Shown: piece by piece, positions 20,888-40,650 of the stretch
How positions within the stretch are numbered: the stretch's first letter is position 1
Layout: each line of letters begins with the position of its first letter
Source: Pisaster brevispinus
Taxonomy: Eukaryota > Echinodermata > Asteroidea > Forcipulatida > Asteriidae
Direction: 5' to 3'
NCBI GenBank assembly: GCA_023634235.1
Contig: JAMKCF010000001.1
Coordinates: forward strand, 4,157,140 to 4,221,139
DNA length: 64,000 nt
Position numbers and translations under genes: made by a program
Notes under the pieces: generated by a model
Database searches by the model: none
The model's input: the letters and a program-made list of their open reading frames with translations, nothing else
What the model was told of the DNA's origin: nothing

Positions 20888-21722
20888 TGGTCTAGTCTGC
20901 GACCAAACTACACCAGCGTGCACCTCAATCCACGGTTCACACATGCGCACTGAGTATTTGCGAGCAGTCTATGCTATAGTTCTTTAGAATGACCTTTTTT
21001 GTTTTGTAAATAGTTTGTATTGCATCAAGCCCATTAGTAAGTCAGCATGCCGTCTTGACCAATCAGATTAATTGTTCTGTAAATAGTTTGGTAGTGCAGT
21101 GAGCCAATTGGTCAGTCAGCATGCCGTATTGACCAATCAGAGTAATAGTGAATTGGACACCTGCTCATCCAGTTCAGATTTCTGTCACAATTTTGTTTTG
21201 TTATTTTTTTTTTCAAGGAAGGAAATAAAGGGACAACAAAAAACTGTGTGCAAACCAGAAGAACACAAAATCAAATTTAATTTGTGGTGTTGGCTTTCCG
21301 AAATTTCAGGTTTTTTTACAAAGGTAGAATAGTAAAACAATTTTTAATCTTCACACATACTTAAGCAAAAGTCCTTTATAGTATAATTGATTGGGAGCAA
21401 TGCAGACACACATAGGCAAAGAGTTCTCCAAAATGAAATTTGCAGTTTCTGAAATTGTTTTTGCTTTATTTTATTTTATTTTTCCCTTTTATGTACTTGG
21501 CTAATTCGTACGAAAGAGTATTTCAAAACAATTATGCAGTGTAAGTCACAGAAAAGGACATTAAAAAAATATGTTTCTTTATTTTAATTAAGAAAGTTTG
21601 TCTTTGAATGTTGCGTACAATTTGTTTCTGTGGTTAAACTTGTCTAAAAAGACCAAATAAATATTTGTGTGAAAGTTTTACGAAATTTACAAATCTCTGG
21701 AAGTCCCATTCGACATTAATGA

Positions 21723-21902
21723 GATCTGGAGATAATTTACTGCAGGAAAATGACATTATAAACGTAGGATGTCGTCTACCCGATATAATTCGTCGTAGCA
21801 TAAAACTTTCGTGAAAATGTTGAGAACTCAAGAATATGTGGGAAGACAACATCCTACTCTCGGGATGATGTCATCATCTTGCAGTAAATTATCCCAGGAT
21901 TT
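21723..21902. mobile_element. Imperfect foldback element
   Basis: 'ctggagataatttactgcagg..atgacatt..gtaggatgtcgtctaccc' is the inverted, diverged partner of 'gggaagacaacatcctac..gatgtcatc..tgcagtaaattatcccagg'. Confidence 0.6.
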
Positions 21903-22289
21903 CAACAAGTTGGATGGCACTTCCAGAACTCCGTAGGTCCCGTAGGATTGGTTTTGTATGTAGGGTTTATTTTTTTAAAATGATGTCTGTTTGACTTTAA
22001 TGGTGATTAAAATTAAAGGAGGTTCCGTGTTTAAAAGCTTTTGAAAATGCAATCTGTTGGTGTACTTCTTTTGGTTTGTTGGCTTTTCCTAATCTGGTTG
22101 TCTCAGTGGTTTCTCCTTATACCGGAGCCTTGCATCTGGGCAGTGGGGAAACTAGGGTAAAATTTCAGGGGCTCAAGGGGTTGCACCATTTCTGGGGGAG
22201 GGGGGCACTTCTTAGCCAATTCAGACGGTTGTTTCTATGGTTGCCCTATAGAGGGGGACACAATACCAAAACATTTGCGGTAAAATTCA

Positions 22290-22640
22290 TGCCACTTAGA
22301 ACCCCCCCCCCAAAAAAAGGGGTTTTTTAATTGTAATTACGAAAGGTTTGATACATTAAATAGCACCCCCCCCCCCCGACTATTATATTATGGCAACACT
22401 AGATGGCGCTTAAATCCCAATACGGCTCTTAACCTTGGTTGCCAAGTCAACTTTCCTAGTGTTGTTAAGTATATTCTAGGAGGGTTGTTCTTTGTTATCC
22501 AGCCCCCCCCCCCTACAATTTTTTTTTTAAATTGCAATACGGTTAAGTCGGCTAACCATATAACACCTCCCCCCACCCCCTTCCAGATCTCACAAAATGG
22601 TCTCCACTATATCTCACTCCCCCCCCCCCCCCAACTACAT
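22290..22640. repeat. C-run-rich low-complexity intergenic block
   Basis: Several runs of 9-13 C (for example near 22303, 22367, 22503, 22620) within T-rich sequence. No gene seen. Confidence 0.7.
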
Positions 22641-22863
22641 TACAACATCCCTTTTTGGGGGAAATTCCTGGATTGGAAGATGTGTGACGCACCACCAGTC
22701 ATAAAGTGCGCATTCGTAACGATATGAATTGAGCACATTGACCGCGCAGATTAGCAAATGAACCCTTCCTCTTCTTGCGCCTTTTCATAGATGCGTAGGT
22801 ACTTTTGGCGCGCACTGGTACGTACTATTTATATTTACATACTGCCACAAAACAAACGACGAC

Positions 22864-30823
<7,960 letters not shown>

Positions 30824-31970
30824 AGAGAGGCGACACAATCTAAAGGAGACCAACTAGACCATGTAAACTTTGTTTACATAATGAGTAACCTTGTACATTA
30901 CAGATCGTGTAGGGAATTTTTATTTGTAAAAGATGCTGTAATTAAAATCATACACTTTTTAAACCATGCGCCGTCTGAGGTCGCTATAAACTCAAAACAT
31001 TGGGTTGCTGCCTGCAGATGTCTGTACGCATTGTTGTTTGTATAAAGATGAATTAGTTGACCTTTGAACATTTCAAAACATAAGTTGTGCACATGCCGAT
31101 GCCTATAGGCAGATGAGGGCATTTCAGATTGTGTTTTAATCACGACCTATTCTCACACTCGTTAAGGTCATAGACTACTAGAGTTAAAATGTAACGCCAC
31201 AGGTTGATTTAGCATTAGACTATCTCATGTGCAACAGTCATTCTGACTCATTAAGTGAAATTGAATTCCTGTTTTGAGGACCTTTCTATTTTGGGCGAAA
31301 TAAAATAACACTTAAAATTTGCCAAATGTTTACCGAAGTGGCTGGGAAAACCTGTACAATTATATAAAACATTTGTGGGTCGCTTTAAGCAAAGAATATC
31401 TTCTTTAAAATTATGGAACCAATTCTTCAAGCCCGGTTCCCTTCATTTTTTTTTTTTCTCATCGCCTTAAATGAGAATAATTTATTTTTTCTCCTGATCT
31501 TCATATTACATTATATATTTTCTCATACATTCATCATAAGGCAATAACATTGTGAAGAGCCGGTCTTCACTGCGTGGTAATGACCAGGTTGGTGGCTTGC
31601 TGCTGTTAACCGACCGAGCCGACGACCAGCCAACAACCCGGTCATTACCGCGCGGTGAAGGATGGCTCATCGTAGTAGTGTTGTTGCTATTAATTTAACA
31701 TTAATGAAAACAATTTATATCACAATAAAATGTATCAGAACTTGAGATTGTTCTTTCGCCGATATTTTTGTAATTGTTCTAATCATGTTCAAGGGCCATT
31801 CTTAAGGCTGTTCAGTTTAAACATGAACCTTATGTATCTCTTATCAATGCTAAATTATATTTAATCTTATTTTCAAGAACCAGACTATATGCTTTGAAAA
31901 TTGGCACTTCCATAAGTAAAAGTACTTTGTTTAGTGTTTGGCTTTATATTTTGCATTCTGTTGTTTGAGC
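30824..31970 (+). other. Probable CD225 gene 3' UTR
   Basis: No coding exon. Candidate AATAAA signals at 31299-31304 and 31724-31729. Contains the hairpin element listed at 31553-31675. Confidence 0.5.
31553..31675. repeat. Imperfect hairpin/foldback
   Basis: 'agagccggtcttcactgcgtggtaatgaccaggttggtgg' pairs imperfectly with 'ccagccaacaacccggtcattaccgcgcggtgaaggatggct'. Confidence 0.65.
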
Positions 31971-32270
31971 TTTCATGGCGCTTCTGCCTCCAGTTTAACT
32001 ACAGTACAGCAAAAACTGTCAGTAGAAAAAGCAAAACTCCAGCCATCTTGGGTGATGATTTGACAGCAGTGTTTCCCGTTCATTAGATCATGAGCTCATC
32101 TTAGAACCACTGCTTTTTACCCAAAATCTCGGGATTATAACGTATTTAAATTCGAGTTACTTCTTGTTTAATTTTTGAAACCCTTGACTCTATAATTTCA
32201 GGGAATTCTGGCGACAATAAACTTTGAATAACACAAAAGTACCGGTTTCTATACCATGGAACTTTAAACT
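31970..32270 (-). pseudogene. Collapsed relic of a transporter locus copy
   Basis: 31977-32060 matches, on the minus strand, the last exon of the transporter (…TGCTGTACTGTAGTTAAACTGGAGGCAGAAG). 32085-32270 matches the 5' flank of the same gene at 37945-38130 (ctcgggattataacg...ctcttgtttcaa). The gene body between these two blocks is absent. Confidence 0.6.
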
Positions 32271-32819
32271 TATAGGTAAATATATTTAACCTTTTTTATT
32301 TTTTAAGTGAGGCTGAATTTGTTGTACTATCATATTTCATGCACAGACCAGGCCCGTAAATAGGCGCTTCGCTAATGCGCCAATGTACATTTTCATTCAT
32401 ATTCAAATAAATAAATTGGATAGAAAATAATTTTTTTTTTTTTAAAGCCTGGTTACGGGCCTGCCACAGACCTATCCAGATCTAGCCCTTTGAAGATAAG
32501 TGGAGCCATCTTTTCATGCCAGGTTTCGAAGAGTAGGCCTAGCTGCGGTTCTAAAAAAAAACAATCCGAGCATACTGATCGAAACGTCAAAATGTTAAAC
32601 GACACAGCTCTTTGGTGCAGTCACGGTGTGGACAAGCCTTTGTGCGATAAAACTTAAAGAAAAAATCATATTCCTCAACACTGTGTTGACGTGTGTCAAG
32701 TCCACCTAGTGTTTAAATGTACTACACTTTAATATGGACCTCTTTTGTTCTCAAGTCCACATTCCGTGTGTAGCGTTAAAACACTGGTTCTTCTCTGAAC
32801 CACAACTACTCCGAAGAGA

Positions 32820-33005
32820 ACCACAACTTCTCCTGAAGACGAGCAGAGTATACTGTTCGAAACGTCGAGACCAAACCGGCTCTTTTCAGAGCCAACACTC
32901 CCTCAAAGAGTTTTTACACATGGTTGTACCCGCAAGTTTACTATTTATATTTATATTTATAGTTACTCTTATCCTCCACACCATGCAAAGCTTCAAACAC
33001 CATTT
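32820..33005 (+). mobile_element. 186-bp hammerhead-headed Penelope-like insertion, 12-bp TSD
   Basis: ACTCCGAAGAGA at 32808-32819 and 33006-33017. The insertion begins 8 bp before the hammerhead-like core and ends 'ccatgcaaagcttcaaacaccattt'. The inverted-duplicate arm near 47590-47640 lacks it, giving the pre-insertion site. Confidence 0.8.
32828..32872 (+). ncRNA. Hammerhead-ribozyme-like motif
   Basis: CTGAAGA at 32833-32839 (fits CUGANGA), one extra C, stem II GAGCAG/CTGTTC with loop AGTATA, GAA at 32859-32861, then ACGTC with predicted cleavage after C32866. Stem I is only partly paired (TTCTC vs GAGAC). Confidence 0.5.
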
Positions 33006-33360
33006 ACTCCGAAGAGATTTATACACATGGTATCACCACAAACCTCACCTGATTGTACTCCCACCATGCCGAGTTTCAAATTCTACTTAATTTTCCCGGT
33101 AATGTTTCATAGCTACGTACAACTGCATGAAAATTGATAACAACTTTCCTTGGTAATAAGGTGCGGGGCAACCTTGTTTGAACCGGTTAAGAGTTTGTGT
33201 ATAAAGACTGACTGCAGGGCCCTGATGTATTTTATACAAAAACTGTTAACAACTTTCCTTGAACTTCACATGCTCGATGCCCTCTCCCCCTCCCATAAAT
33301 GTAAGAGGATCACATTCTGCCAACCCCTGGTCCTGATATGGATGCTGTAGACGCTGCTCC

Positions 33361-33500
33361 TTATTCGAATGAATCAGATGAACTGGGATGGTGTTTCTGC
33401 CTCCAGTATAACCACAGTACAGCAATAGCAGTCAGTGATTGCAAACCAGCCATTAGACTGAAAGCCACGGTGTAATCTCCAATAGTGTCATAAATCAATC
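33361..33500 (-). CDS. Left transporter exon 4 with premature TAA
   Basis: Acceptor gccaaatag; LIYDTIGDYTVAFSLMAGLQ...WRQKHHPSSSDSFE, then TAA at 33363-33361. Confidence 0.85.
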
Positions 33501-36500
33501 CTATTTGGCACAAAACGAAGATCATAACGTAAAAATCAGAATTGTGGCCCTACTACATGTACATGAACAAAAAATTTCTTTAAAAGGATACAATCAATTT
33601 AGTAGTAAAAACAGTCAATCGATGAGCCGACTGTTAAGTACATGACTAGACAATCATATGTTAAAAGACTATGCTAAGTTCATCAATGTCGAATTCTGCT
33701 ACAAAGTTTGAATGTTCTTTTTGACATTGGTTTACAAGAACTTACGAGATGTCTTTCATTACAACTTGACGTTCAAAAGTTTTATTTCAAGAGAATTGTG
33801 CTTATTTTGGAAAATTAGTTGCAGTACCGTTAGTGTTCTCGCTGCAGACGAGGCATATGAACTCACCTGGAAAGTATAAAAAAAGGAGAAATGTCGATCC
33901 AGTCGCAAATCCAGACCATCCCAATGCGTGCCCCATCTGTTCTTTACCGATTGTCTCTTTAATGACAACATCAAGGAGGATTGAAAACATTGCAATAGCG
34001 TTTCCAAACACGAAACCATTTGCAATAATCGCCCAATAAGAAGTCAACCATGGATCAACAGCATAATAAATGGCAACTAAAAGTAGAGCACCAGCAAGCC
34101 ATATGTGTGTGCTGACAACCTTCACGGTTTGAACCAATGGACCAATCACAACGCAAGCTGTTACTCTCCCGATTCCATAAGCGACAATGAAATGTGATGC
34201 GTCTTCCATTATGAAATTTTTATAAACAGTAGTGTACTGCACATAATAAATTAGCCATGCAGAGTAGATCAATAAACAAACGGATTGTATAAATAAAACA
34301 AGCCAGAATGATATGGATGAGAATAATCCAAGCCGGAATGTATCTCTAGCAAATGAATAGACTGTGGTAAAACAAGAACAGCCAAAGTGGTTGCTTGGTA
34401 GCACTTCATTGTTCCTAGTCTCTAGCTTCTCGTCTGTGTGAGCTGCCTCATAACCATCTTGACTCCGACTAGCATCAGGTGGTTTTATCAGAGCTCCACA
34501 AACAGCGAGATGTAGCATTAATCCTCCAAGTAGTAGCATTGTTCCCCTCCAGCCGTAGATATCGAGGAAAAGCTGTATCAAGGGCACAACGGCCACGAAG
34601 ACAAAGGAGCTACCAAGGCACGCAATGCCGTAAGCCGTTGTGATAGATAAGCAAAAATAGCATCCAATCAGATTTTTCGTTATCACTTGTGAGATGCCAA
34701 TAGCTGATCCTGAATAGTAAAACGCACAATTTAAGAACGATGAAAAAGTAACAAAAATACTGTCGACTCAGCAATAAGCATACATTAACATAAATACATT
34801 ACAAAAGAAAATATAACGTCAACGAGCCACTCATTGTGTGATCTAATATTAATTAGACCCGATGAAAATACAGTGGTCTGTTCAGGTAGATCACATGTTA
34901 CATTGATGATTGTAATGATATGTGGGCCTATACGTAATTCCATCACTTCTTGATTGTTGTTGTTGTAGTTGTTGGGCTTTTTTATGGGACAAAGAAAAGC
35001 GACACAGATATACGATTTTGAAGGTTACGTCCGACTCTAGTCCGACAAACCATTATGTCAGAGCCGTTAACAAACCATTGTTTTGTTCAGCTTAAAGGAA
35101 TGAATCCGATAAACATAATGTCAGAAGCGCTTTGAGACGCCCTTCAGGTGTGAAAAGCGCTATATAAAAACGGGTTATTATTATTATAATAATATCGAAG
35201 TCTTATATAGCGCACGTATCTATCAAACAAGGTACTCAAGGCGCTGAGTATATACAAACTTTCAGAAAGATAGGTTATTGCAGTGGTGGATTCTGAGACC
35301 CATTTATTTAGCACCGTATAAGGGTTTACAAGGTGCTACGGCGCATTAAGCAGCCACAACCAGGAACACCGGGGCGAACCCCTTCTCTTTTCGATAAGTG
35401 CACTGGGTTCTTTTACATGCGTTACACAACACATGGGACCAACGGCTTTACGTCCCATCCGAAGGACGAAGCAATGGTAAAGTGTCTTGCTCAAGGACAC
35501 AAGTGTCACGGCTGGGGATTCGAACCCACACTCTGCTGATCAGAAACACCAGAGTTTGAATTCGGTGCTCTTAACCACTCGGCCACGACACTTCCAAAAA
35601 CATTAAAGCCCACCCATCATGGCCGACTAACTGTGTCGAACATTGTTGTCGATGTCTGACTTAGTGATGCGTAACATTCGGTAGGCGGTACCTCGCTATT
35701 GTTTCCTCTGGTGCCGGTGTGGCAGGAGATTCTGTCCCCAAGATATTCTGTTTCCCAGAGATTCTGCGCCCCACCCATTCGGCGAACTGTGTACAAACTT
35801 CTTCTGATAGCGCCATTCTGAATGTTCCTACTTCAGCCTATGTTAAATTCCGATTTGGGTGTCAGAATCTCTAGGGGGACTCCCCATGACCGCGGCAGTG
35901 ATTTATTTTAATATGTCTTCGCGCAGTTTCCCCAGTACATTGCTAATTAAACTCTTTTTTATTTACTCTAAGTAATGTTCCAACAGTTTTTTAAATACCT
36001 GTAAATACGGCAAGGATGAAGGTAATGGCGTATAAACTGGACAGGAATGACGTAGTTATCATGGAGATGCCAGCAACTATTCCACTCACTGTCACCACAG
36101 TCCTGGCGCCAAATCTCTCTTTTAGTGGCGTTGCTAGGATGCCTTTTAGGAAAAAGAAAATTAAAAATGGTACTCGAGAATTACTGACTAAATTATTTAT
36201 TAATAACTTTTCAATATTTATGGATTACCTGCAAAGTGTTCAAAACATGGCAAAACAAATTTGCACAACACATTGTCTTGTGATTTGTGTTTAAATCCGT
36301 CATGTTTTGTTGTACGTTACATTCTGATTTATTTTGTTCAGGAGTTTTGATTTTATAAAACAATAGCTTTTCAAGTAATTCAACAGAGGGCGATGTTCAG
36401 TTAATGACGTCATAGTTGCAATTATTTGGGAAGTCCGAGAATCAATAGCAACTAACATAAACCATGTTGAAATTTAACTTCATGTTATAGTTTATAGTTT

Positions 36501-37653
36501 TTGATGACCTTTCCAAAGTTGTAAATATTTCGAAATCAATTGCATGGTTCTAGAGCTTTGATTTTTTTCAGATATTACACTTTGAGTGATTTTATTTCCG
36601 AATTAAATGACGTCACAACGACCTAATTTTTTAGAATCAGTTTTGATGTTTAGTTTTGTTTTCATTTTCGAGTAATGCTAGCCTGTAGAGAAGAGTTAGC
36701 AAAAATACAATGTGTGTGACTCTACACTGCACCTTGCTGATCGTTGCCTTTTCGAGGTACAAGTACACGTTTTGTTGTACTTTTGTTTTCATCTGCTAGC
36801 ATCAATGTGCATGCAAACCTTTATCTCATGCTGTGCGAATAAATCAATAATTCCATTCTATGTGCAAGGAAGCCGAGTGTTCCGTGTGTTGATTAGTGTG
36901 ATGGCGCAATTAAACTAAACTGTCTTGCGTGCGAATCAGCATAAAATTGTGGTATTTCATTTGTGGCGATATGACAACGTTAAGAAAAGAAATGTGGTTT
37001 GGGAAAAATTAAAAAGTGACAAACATTAACGAAAAAGAAGCCGTAATAATAAAATTAAAAATACAATTCTTTAAAGCCGAACCACCACCCCTCCTTATAA
37101 AGTCACGAAGCGTAATTCCATTTTATGTGCAAGGAAGTTGCGTGTAAGTTAGTGTGCTTGCATATTTAAACCAAACTGTCTCGTGTGCGAATTAGCATAC
37201 AATTTGTGGTGTTTGATTTATGGTGATATGACAATGTTAGTACAAGATTATCCACCAGAAAAATTATGGCTTTGGAAAGAAGAAGAAACAAAAACTTTCG
37301 AGAAAGAGAACCGGTAAAAAAAAAATAATAATAAAAAACATGTAGAACCGAACCCTTCGCCTCCCTTATTAAGTCACGAAGCATAATTTTGTAATTCCCA
37401 ATAAGCATTCTCTGAACTTACCTGATAATTCTGCACCCGCTTCTACAAAAGCAACCATCCAGCCAATTAACCAAGTCGAAGTGACGAACTGTTCTTGTAG
37501 GATAGGTAACAACATACCCAGGCCTTTTACTAAAACAGCTAACACTGCCTTAGTTGTAAATAAACCTAAAACAGCAAACCAACCATGAAGACCACCATCT
37601 CGTAAGGTATCAATAGAAAAGTGCAAAACGCGTTCAAAGCAACCGGGAACCAT
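33361..37653 (-). CDS. Monocarboxylate-transporter-like protein (SLC16/MFS), left copy, shortened C terminus
   Basis: Exons (minus): 37422-37653, 35999-36142, 33867-34709, 33361-33500, joining to 452 codons. SLC16 transporters carry monocarboxylates or related solutes across the plasma membrane by 12 helices. Seen: the N-terminal RDGGLHGWFAVLGLF in the position of the family's [DE]G[GS] signature before helix 1; RFGAR loop; AYGIACLGSS; DIYGWRGTMLLLGG; and multiple hydrophobic helices with a charged loop (SRSQDGYEAAHTDEKLETR) mid-protein. The final exon reads ...HHPSSSDSFE-stop. The right copy has CAA (Gln) where this copy has TAA, so 17 residues are lost; downstream bases still resemble the old C-terminus. 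The substrate is not predictable. Confidence 0.85.
33867..34709 (-). CDS. Left transporter exon 3
   Basis: Acceptor ctattcag, donor CAG/gtgagt; 843 nt, the same length as the right copy. Holds most of the transport domain. Confidence 0.9.
35119..35605 (-). repeat. SINE pair inserted in left transporter intron 2
   Basis: A (TTATTA)n-tailed fragment and a minus-strand tRNA-derived SINE (head at the right end: ctcggccacgaca) lie tail to tail. AAACAT flanks both sides, and the matching site in the right copy (near 45150) lacks the insertion. Confidence 0.75.
35999..36142 (-). CDS. Left transporter exon 2
   Basis: Acceptor aaaag, donor CAG/gtattt; 144 nt. Encodes ILATPLKERFGARTVVTVSG and a hydrophobic helix. 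Confidence 0.88.
37422..37653 (-). CDS. Left transporter exon 1
   Basis: ATG at 37653 (MVPGCFERVLHFSIDTLRDG); donor CAG/gtaagt. 232 nt, ends in phase 1. Differs from the right copy at about 3 of 77 residues. Confidence 0.88.
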
Positions 37654-38449
37654 TTTGGAAAGACCCCACAGTTCGTTAATAACTTAAGATGTATAATTCT
37701 GGAACACAGCGACGCATTACCTCCATTTGGTGCTCGATTTGTGGCATGACCCCTATATAATGTTTACTGTATGGTTACGGGGATAAAGTCTATTTCCCAA
37801 AGATCAGACGACCCCAACACACCTCAGCAAGTGTACTGGTGTATGGAAGCAGCCAAGTGAAAAGCAATTACAAGATAAACATACACGGGGTCAAACCACA
37901 GCTGTGCTGTTAAACCATTTGCCTGAAATGTGTCCCTCAGTAGTTTGAACTCCGCAACGAGCTCATTATTCTTTAGACTCGCTGCCTTTTACCTCGGAAA
38001 ATCTCGGGATTACAACGCGTTTAAATCCGAGTCACCTCTTGTTTCAATAAGTCCAGAAAATTCTGACAAGGATGATAAACTTTGGGAAACACAGACCACG
38101 AATTGCCGGTTTTCATTATTTGGAATTATTGCGCCATAGTAAACACTATGAAGCTTTCACACAATAGAGTTATTGAACCCATATCCATACTGTACTTCCC
38201 TTCAGGTAGCATTATTCTCTGGTACTGTCACTCCGATCCATTTTACTTGACTATAACAATCTGACGCTACAATGAATTACGATGTACTCCATTCACTGCT
38301 TAACTCGAAAACTTTTTTTTGTGACATCACAAAAACAATGTCTTCGTGTTGCTTATCCTTGAATTGAGTTTTTCCGACACTAACCTTGGAGCCTGGTCAC
38401 TGTCTGCTATAAAAATATGTCCCATTTATGTGTCCTGATCCTCTACAAA

Positions 38450-38817
38450 TGTTACCCCGGTAAGCCACCCTCAGATTGTTCCTGGTCATCCTCAGATTCC
38501 AGTAGGCCAATTTCAAGAAGTTGTTGTTGATTTGTTCGGAGATTGTTTGCAGAAATCTAGTGATCAAGCTGGTACCCCGGTAAGCCACCCTCAAATTGTT
38601 CCTGGTCATCCTCAGATTCCAGTAGGCCAATTTCAAGAAGTTGTTGTTGATGTGTTTGCAGAAATCTATGATATACATGTAGCTGATGCCCCTGTAAGCA
38701 ACCCTGATGTACCAATTCATTCACAAGATCCAGTGGCTTACTTGCAAGAAGCTGTGGCTGACGTCTTTGGATATTGTTTGCAGAAAGAAATTGTTGAGCC
38801 TGATTTCTTGTTAGGTA
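38450..38817 (+). pseudogene. Tandem-repeat ORF fragment of unknown origin
   Basis: Two nearly identical ~120-bp units and a diverged third encode (T)PVSHPQIVPGHPQIPVGQF-QEVVVD-(V/L)F. The frame is closed upstream by TGA near 38433, has no ATG, and ends at a plausible donor (TTAG/gtaaat). Further coding-like stretches follow at 38937-39000 (VENTEVDSLSDDQ) and 39073-39170 (GEQFVPETIKRNRKSLILEE). It could be a gag-like retroelement part or a lost host exon. Confidence 0.4.
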
Positions 38818-39351
38818 AATATATTAATTTTTACTCTTGGTTTGTTTTGTTTTTTAAAGCGTGGTTGACTATTGTTACCAATTTCTCAAGGTCTAATCAA
38901 AGGTTCTATTTTATTTTGTTATTCTTGAATAGCCCAACCCCCGTCACATGGTTGTGCATGCGGTTGAAAATACGGAAGTAGACAGTTTATCAGATGACCA
39001 AAGTAAGTAGTTTGAATTCTCCAAATGTACTGCAATTTATACATCTTTGTCCTAATGTACCAATGACAATACTGGAGAACAATTCGTTCCAGAAACGATC
39101 AAAAGGAATCGCAAGTCATTAATTTTGGAGGAGGGAAAGCTTAAAGACTATCAACTATATAATTGTAGATTGGTATTTTGGAGTAATTTGATTTTGGGTG
39201 TAGAACCACACCAGTTGATAAGAAAGATATTAATTGTTGAGATTGAGATATTAATCGTTGAGATTGAAACAGTAAACCTTCGAGATGGAAGTTTTGAGGA
39301 TGTTATAATTTTGCAGAGTATTTTGAGTATTATTATTGGAAAGACCAGGGA

Positions 39352-39475
39352 AAGAACTCGTGGTTGTTCTGATAAAACTTAGTGAAGGAACTCGTGGTTG
39401 TTCTTGTAAAATTAGTTTAAAGGAACTCGTGGTTGTTCTTATAGCTGTGTGAAGGAACTCGTGGTTGTTCTGATA
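39352..39475. repeat. Direct repeats of GGAACTCGTGGTTGTTCT
   Basis: Four near-copies at about 37-bp spacing (the first starts 'gaactcg'). Confidence 0.85.
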
Positions 39476-40130
39476 ATCTCTCATGGTTGAAGTTGTGAAG
39501 AGTATTGCTAGTGGTTTCGGTTGAAACTCGGAACCAAGAATTGCATTAATACTATTCTGGATCTTCCTTTTACACGACAGGTCAATATCAAAAATGGCAT
39601 TTATTTTGCCCATCCTTTTGTTGTTTTGAGCGAGAAGAGGGTAGAATAAACCCAAGCAATTATTGAGCAAGGTTGGATTGAGGAAGCAGAGTTCGTATAA
39701 GTAAATTTTGTACTGATTAAGGAAATTCCTCTATGATATACATATAGACGAGAACTTAGAATTGGGAATTGCATTTTGAAGAAAGGAATTTAATTTGTGA
39801 ATTCATCTTGAGGAGAAATAATTTAAAGTTGTGAGTTTATCTTGAAGAAAGGAATTTTAAGCTATTAATTTCATTTAGAGAAACTAATTTATTGACGTGT
39901 TTAAATTTTGGTTTTGTTTAATCGGAAAGTATATCGAAATTTTGTACCACTGATTATATTTGAAGTCTTGTGAAAAGAGTAAGCACGATGTGATAAACTT
40001 TTAGAAATAAATTAAGAAAGGGTTGTACATAGAACATCTGAAAGTTTCAGTATTCATTTATTTCATGGGTGCATTTCTTTTGTTCATACTTTTAATTTGT
40101 CGGTTGGAACCACCCACCGTGGTTGTGTGA

Positions 40131-40650
40131 CAGGAGGTTGGGGTTGCATTCACCTCCAGGCCACCATTATTAGGACCGTAGAACCTCTGAATTTTCTAGT
40201 ACTTTGAATATATTCAGTTAATCTGATGCATTGTAGGAAATCGTAGTAAGTCCTCATAAAGTAGGTGATAACAGCGGGCGTATCCCCTGTCGCTGGAGCT
40301 TGAATTAAAGCGGCTGGCGCTGCAGTAGTTCATATGATCTAACCAGGTCATTTCGCCATTGGATTAAGGGCCTCTCGACCAATCAGAAGGCAGGATTTGG
40401 GGTCACGTGCTACGCAGAAATGAGTCAAGCTTGGAGTAAAGCTTTGAGAGCGCAACCATTTTTCTAGAAGGGGTGCGTTGGCAAATCGTGAGGAGATGTT
40501 TTGTTGACATTTTAATATTAATAATCGTATGACTGTAGTGTTTTAAAACTATCAAAACAATACACAGACAAGTTTGAGTTATGTTTATTAAGGTAATATT
40601 GATTAATAAATAAGACCCGCTCACTTTAATATGGAAGCACAAATAAAAGC
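40131..40650 (+). repeat. Possible solo or terminal LTR remnant
   Basis: Starts TGTGACAGGAGGTTGGGG after a 'ccaccgtggttg' stretch. CpG-containing promoter-like sequence (gtcacgtgctacgcagaaatgagtc) and AATAAA near 40642 follow. The boundaries are not proven. Confidence 0.3.

Larger units (their letters stand above)
32450..38375. repeat. Left arm of a ~16-kb inverted duplication
   Basis: From 'cagacctatccagatctagccctttgaagataagtggagccatc' to 'cgttgcttatccttgaattgagttt', matching 42605-48385 in inverse orientation, through exons, introns and flanks, with many substitutions and private insertions. Confidence 0.85.

Noticed and set aside
33802..34686. Single-exon 294-residue transporter ORF (and 299-residue partner at 45571-46470)
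   Set aside because: These are exon 3 of the two transporter genes read through the donor into the intron; splice sites and the partner copy define shorter exon ends (33867 and 46405).
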